From assembly GCF_014529535.1 (NCBI RefSeq), contig NW_023503307.1:4561887-4625886 (forward strand): DNA of 64,000 nucleotides. Direction: 5' to 3'. The notes under the pieces were generated by a model. That model worked only from the letters and a program-made list of their open reading frames with translations, was not told the origin of the DNA and searched no databases. This DNA comes from Bradysia coprophila (lineage: Eukaryota > Arthropoda > Insecta > Diptera > Sciaridae). Below are positions 59,937-64,000 of this stretch, piece after piece. Both the position numbers and the translations under genes were made by a program. The stretch's first letter is position 1. The number at the start of each line of letters is the position of its first letter.

Positions 59937-60590
59937 TCAAAACAAAATAAAACAAAAACGAAATCTCGAAACGATCAGTACACATTCATTAATACTAGCA
60001 GGTAGTAAATGTGCCAAACGCCGAATCGTCGAGTTACGTGACAATGCGGCGAAATTCTCGCGATTGTAGAGTCGGGCCAAGTTAAACAAACGATATGCAA
60101 AGATGAACGGCGAATAAGTCAGGTATTCTCGTCTACGAGCATCAATTCGAATCAAGAACGAGTTCCTAAGTGTTCTTGATCCATCATTCAAGGTAATTCT
60201 GTCACGAAGGGCTTGGGAGTTGACTCTTCCGGTTAACACATCGTGTACAAAGAAAACTGCTGCGTTTGCCCGCCGTCTTACCAGCGACTGTAAGTTTAAT
60301 TCGGTGCACCTGTCGACGTATTGACGGAGGCGGTAGCTTTCGTTGTTTGAGTCGATATGACGATCGTGGTTCGCATACAGTACAAACTGTCGTTGGACAC
60401 TTTCATCGTATTATGGTAAGGTGACCAGATCGGGGTTGCAAATTCCAGATGAGAGCGGACAACCGAATTGTACAGCATCTTAGAATCTTTAACCTTTGAC
60501 CTACAGTCGAAAGAAAAACTCTGCTTAGAAAAGTGTCTAACGGACGAAATAAAAAACTAAAATCGAAATAATCGAAGTCAAAGATTATTT
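59937..60590 (-). mobile_element. LINE relic: C-terminal part of a non-LTR retrotransposon ORF2
   Basis: Reading 60590 to 59937 on the minus strand, the translation shows the classic region after the reverse-transcriptase core: MLYNSVVRSHLEFATPIWSP, then (after a frame change near 60410) VQRQFVLYANHDRH, the ELNLQSLVRRRANAAVFFVH motif, DVLTGRVNSQALRDRI, and an RTLRNSFLIRIDARRREY stretch. The N-terminal endonuclease and RT domains are missing, so this is a 5'-truncated dead copy. It is more complete than, and not obviously the same family as, the fragment at 5467-5755. Confidence 0.8.
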
Positions 60591-61343
60591 TGTTCACTTC
60601 ATTGTGGCTTCAATTCGTCCTGATGCACTCTTAAAACAAGATCAATCCATACGATCCATACCATTGTGCCGCTGACACATAATTGAGAACCTAATCGAAG
60701 ATCAACCTCAATTATTGAAGTGTTGGTTTCTAGTAATAGGCCTGTTTGACTCGATTCACAACCACTTTGAAAATCTTTAATTGATGACGCAAATGAGTTT
60801 GCTCGAGTTAGAGCTTATTTTATTTACTGATTATCCGATTCCAACATTTTCATTTTTCTTATGCTCTAGAAGTACGCATAAAATAATTGAATCTACAGCT
60901 ACACCATTCTAAAGTTTCGAACTCGCAATGTTACAAAAACATGATGGAATGCCCAGTCCATAGCGCATAGCTCCGTCTATACTTTGAACGTCTGAAAATG
61001 GGAAATTCTCCTAAAATTCACATGATATACTGACGAGTTAATCTCATATCTACGTATAACATGAGATGGCAAAGCCTTGTATCTGTCTTATATCACTGAC
61101 ATCACATGTCTACTGTCTCTCTCAGCTCTCAGATTAGATGATGTCGTGCTGACATATTAGTACAGAAACATCTAATAATAATTAGCCGATCACCTCGTTT
61201 TGAACTAGAGTGATTCGTCACAAAAATGCGTATGATAATGATAGACATAGTATCAGTTTATTGTTTGATACATTACCTGATGATAACGATGCCTGTACTT
61301 TACTTAAAGCTATTGCTTTTAGCGAAAATCGTCATTCAGTGCG

Positions 61344-63677
61344 ATGGATTTAAAGACGATACTATTGGTAGTCTTACCTTTACTGGTGAATTTCTGTTGT
61401 GCAACCGAAATCGAAACAACTTCACCTTTTGTTGCTGAACTTTATGTTACCAATGTAAGCCAACAAGTTTCAGTTCCGACAAAAAAAATCATTCTTTTGT
61501 TTGAGTTCAGATCTTATCCCCTCGAGGTTTGCTTCTCGACAGTTCTGGTGATATTTTGGTAACGAGTTCAAATGCCAGCACAATAACTGCAATAAGGTAA
61601 CAGATTCGCTGTTATTTCTTCAGCTTAAGTTGTCGTCTATTGTGTGGTTGATTTTGTCTCTAGAGAAACAATCGATGATGCCGGCAATTCAACAGTAGAA
61701 ACTAGAATCATAGTCAATGCGCCTGAATTGGTATTGACTCATGGCATTGCGTTTTTTGGCGGCTTTTTGTATGCATCAGGTCAGTCGACGGTTTATCGTT
61801 GGCCTTATGTACCCGGCCAGTTTTCTTTGATCGATGGGACTACCGTTGAAACGGTGATCAACGGAATGGAAACTGGTGGACACACTACCAGAACGTTAAT
61901 ATTTGACGCTGCTGGAATACTTTACGTTAGTATCGGAAGCGAAGCCAACATTGATCCAGATTCGAGGAGAGCGAGAATTCGACGATTTAATTTAAGTTCA
62001 CAAACTTTACCGATTCCATTTAGCGATGGTGAATTGTTTGCCGATGGTGTAAGAAATACGGTCGGTCTAGCATTCAATTCTGAAGGTGTCCTTTTTGGTG
62101 TTGATAATGGGCCAGACAGGGTGAGCAAATGCCATGAAAATATTTAAATTGAGGCACAACTTGTGACGTGTAACAATACGCCTCAAAATGGTCTTTGGAA
62201 ATAATAACCCTAAGTAACTGACGCATTTTCCCTTGCAGCTTGAACATCCCGAATTCGGACCTGTTTGGGATGAGAATCCTGGTGAAGGTAAGTAACTTAC
62301 TTCCTTTTCTCTATAATTTTCCACGTAACAAAATTTTTAATCACATCGCAGAAATGAACAAATTCACTTTGCCGAGTGGTACACACTACGGATGTAAGTC
62401 AATTTCAAAATTAAAAGTAATAATTAGCTCTGACCTCTCATAAACGTTCTACAGATCCTTACTGTTGGTTTGTAATTCAGCAATTTTCATTTTAACTGTT
62501 ACTACAACAATTTTTGCACCACTATAAAGGTCGAGTTACAATCTTGAAGGATATCCAGCAGGATCACAATTCGCGTGGCCAACTTTCGACACTCACAACG
62601 ATTCTTACTGTCAAGATCCGAATAGGGTAAGATTACCTTTAATTAAATTTGAAATTCCTGTCGAAACTGGGCATGAAACGGCGACTATCTTTCCTGTGGT
62701 AGTTTCTGGTGGTGATATAACCAACCAGTGCGTCCAGTGATATATTACGTATGATGTTGTATTGTTCGTCAGGCTTTGATCAATTAATCAGGGGAGAGAT
62801 TCATACGTCACTGGTTTTAGTTTATGTCTAGATCTAGATCTATAGTATCTATATTTAGCATGTGACATTTTCTCAGAATTATAAAAAAAATCCTTTGAAA
62901 AATATCGAAAGTGAATCAACAAGTGAATCAGTCAACAAAATGTCTCAGATAAAACCAATTTTATTTTATTGACAATTGATTACATAAAACTTAGAGACCG
63001 CCAATAAAAGGCTTATTATATCACTGTCAAGAGATTATGTAAACCGCGAGCGTAATATGCGAATGTTGGCCCATAAAATACGTTCTATCATTCACACGGT
63101 AATGAATCGGATTAAGGTGTCGTCATGAAACAGATGAAATTTTACTTGTGGTCATCATGAAATCGTTGATTGAGACAAAAGGTAAGCTTACCGACGTTTA
63201 TAAGTTCTATTTTCGGTTTATAATCTCTGTGGCGAAACTTAGGTGTTATCTAAAGTGGTTGTTGTAGAAAAGTTATGATTTATTTAACCTATTAACGCGG
63301 CGAGACAGAATCGATTGAGATAATGCAATATACAATTTATTCGGAATTTTGTTGTAGACGTTGCGGAAACATGCGCCATTTGATTCACACTAAAATCGTT
63401 CCCATGGCTCATTGTCCTCTGATTAGGCAGGTGCTTCTGTTTGGTTCGTTTTTGAGAAATCCTTACTGCTGAAGGCACATCATTCCTTACAAAACTCAAA
63501 GAATATCCTCAATTTTCAAAACCATATAAAGACGTATGAACAGTTTTGATTGTATGAGCGACCAGACGTAGAAAATTTACGTCTAAATTTCACTGACGTC
63601 ACCTGTTTAATATTTGTGTCATTTGTAGTTAACTATTTTTTCTTTTTTTTCTAGAATCCTCCTCCAGTTTTGTCCAT
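61344..63677 (+). CDS. Secreted glucose/sorbosone dehydrogenase-like protein (3' end outside window)
   Basis: Member of the GSDH beta-propeller family (PQQ-type sugar dehydrogenase fold). Exons 61344-61454, 61511-61596, 61664-62120, 62239-62287, 62352-62393, 62455-62467, 62530-62626 and 63655-63677 join in phase for 292 codons. Residues 1-~20 are a signal peptide (MDLKTILLVVLPLLVNFCCA). Then come SPRGLLLDSSGDILV, an HGIAFFGGFLYASG blade, GGHTTRT (about 137-142, positioned like the catalytic His region), LIFDAAGILYVSIGSEANID, and FADGVRNTVGLAFN. Next are a NPGEEMNKFT segment, then YPYCWSSYNLEGYPAG, and FAWPTFDTHNDSYCQDPN. Homologues run to roughly 420-450 residues, so the last exons lie right of 64000. 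Whether the substrate is a sugar, and whether PQQ is used, cannot be told here. Confidence 0.88.
63523..63592. repeat. MITE family 1, partial copy 3
   Basis: catataaagacgtatgaaca, gttttgattgtatgag and the closing taaatttcac match the right half of 45750-45931. It lies in the last intron of the GSDH-like gene. Confidence 0.6.
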
Positions 63678-64000
63678 GTAAGTAAAAATAAATGCTGCAG
63701 ACAGTCCTAAAATAATTTCCGTAAGCACTAACTAGCATCAACAGCTGCTTTCGCTTCAGGTGGTCAACATTGTGTTTGTTTTATTTGTATTTAATAGGGT
63801 GGTGGGTAGATCGATCTTTCCAATTTTAAAATCCACACCCAGTCCCATTCGTATCTTGCCGAGACTAATCTAACACTAACTGCAACATTGCTTCTTTGAA
63901 TCGACTACTTTACTTGGAAGGGTGTTTTGTAGCAGCAGCAGCATCCTTTCAAGTCTTCGATACCCCAAAAGTTCTTGAAAACAACTGTGCGGTACTCCAA
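63678..64000. other. Right edge: intron or 3' continuation of the GSDH-like gene
   Basis: After the donor at 63678 no in-frame exon matching the expected next segment of the family is seen. A possible acceptor (ttcgcttcag, about 63760) leads to a frame that does not resemble the family. Confidence 0.5.

Larger units (their letters stand above)
55145..61343. other. Intergenic region with repeats and a LINE relic
   Basis: I recognise no gene. It includes MITE family 2 copy 3 (56970-57115) and the minus-strand LINE relic (59937-60590). The rest is AT-rich DNA with short frames only. Confidence 0.55.

Noticed and set aside
1..64000. tRNA genes, rRNA genes and CRISPR arrays
   Set aside because: No cloverleaf with A and B boxes, no rRNA-like sequence, and the tandem arrays have no unique spacers between repeats.

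Overview
The window is nuclear DNA from an arthropod, almost certainly an insect and probably a lower dipteran; the order is my inference. The evidence is short GT-AG introns, AT-rich composition, a CYP4-clan cytochrome P450 tandem pair, a takeout/JHBP-family gene (an arthropod-specific family), a CstF64 gene with insect-like compact length, and many palindromic MITE-like elements with LINE relics. There are no bacterial operons, rRNA or CRISPR, and I recognised no tRNA.

Layout. (1) 1-14,360 is a P450 tandem duplication. The upstream copy (102-2028) is intact but lacks its first exons, which lie left of the window. The downstream copy (2942-13716) is a pseudogene. Its exons 1-3 look sound, but the rest carries two deletions that break the frame, nonsense codons, a further 5-bp deletion and a lost stop. 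Its intron 3 is swollen by a LINE fragment and by a 3.9-kb foldback-like element (6219-10125) with roughly 600-bp inverted repeats, an internal array of 52-bp repeats and an 8-bp target-site duplication. (2) 14,360-30,290 is gene-poor AT-rich DNA with hairpin repeats, a separate 52-bp tandem array and possibly one or two tiny ORFs. (3) 30,290-35,467 encodes a secreted, N-glycosylated, very basic 301-aa protein. It is possibly a diverged Unpaired-type cytokine, which is only a hypothesis. (4) 35,468-43,951 is intergenic with MITEs. (5) 43,952-45,332 is CstF64, the RRM subunit of cleavage stimulation factor. (6) 47,591-50,357 is a six-exon takeout-like secreted lipid-binding protein. It is followed by the second, oppositely oriented copy of a ~1-kb repeat that also sits in the P450 pseudogene. 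(7) 52,780-55,115 is a single-RRM, Gly/Asn-rich RNA-binding protein. (8) 59,937-60,590 is a minus-strand LINE relic. (9) 61,344 to the right edge is a secreted glucose/sorbosone-dehydrogenase-like beta-propeller gene, incomplete at its 3' end.

The genes do not form a pathway. Gene structures were assembled by hand from reading-frame continuity and GT/AG signals, with phases checked by arithmetic. No similarity search was run, so family calls rest on recognised motifs.
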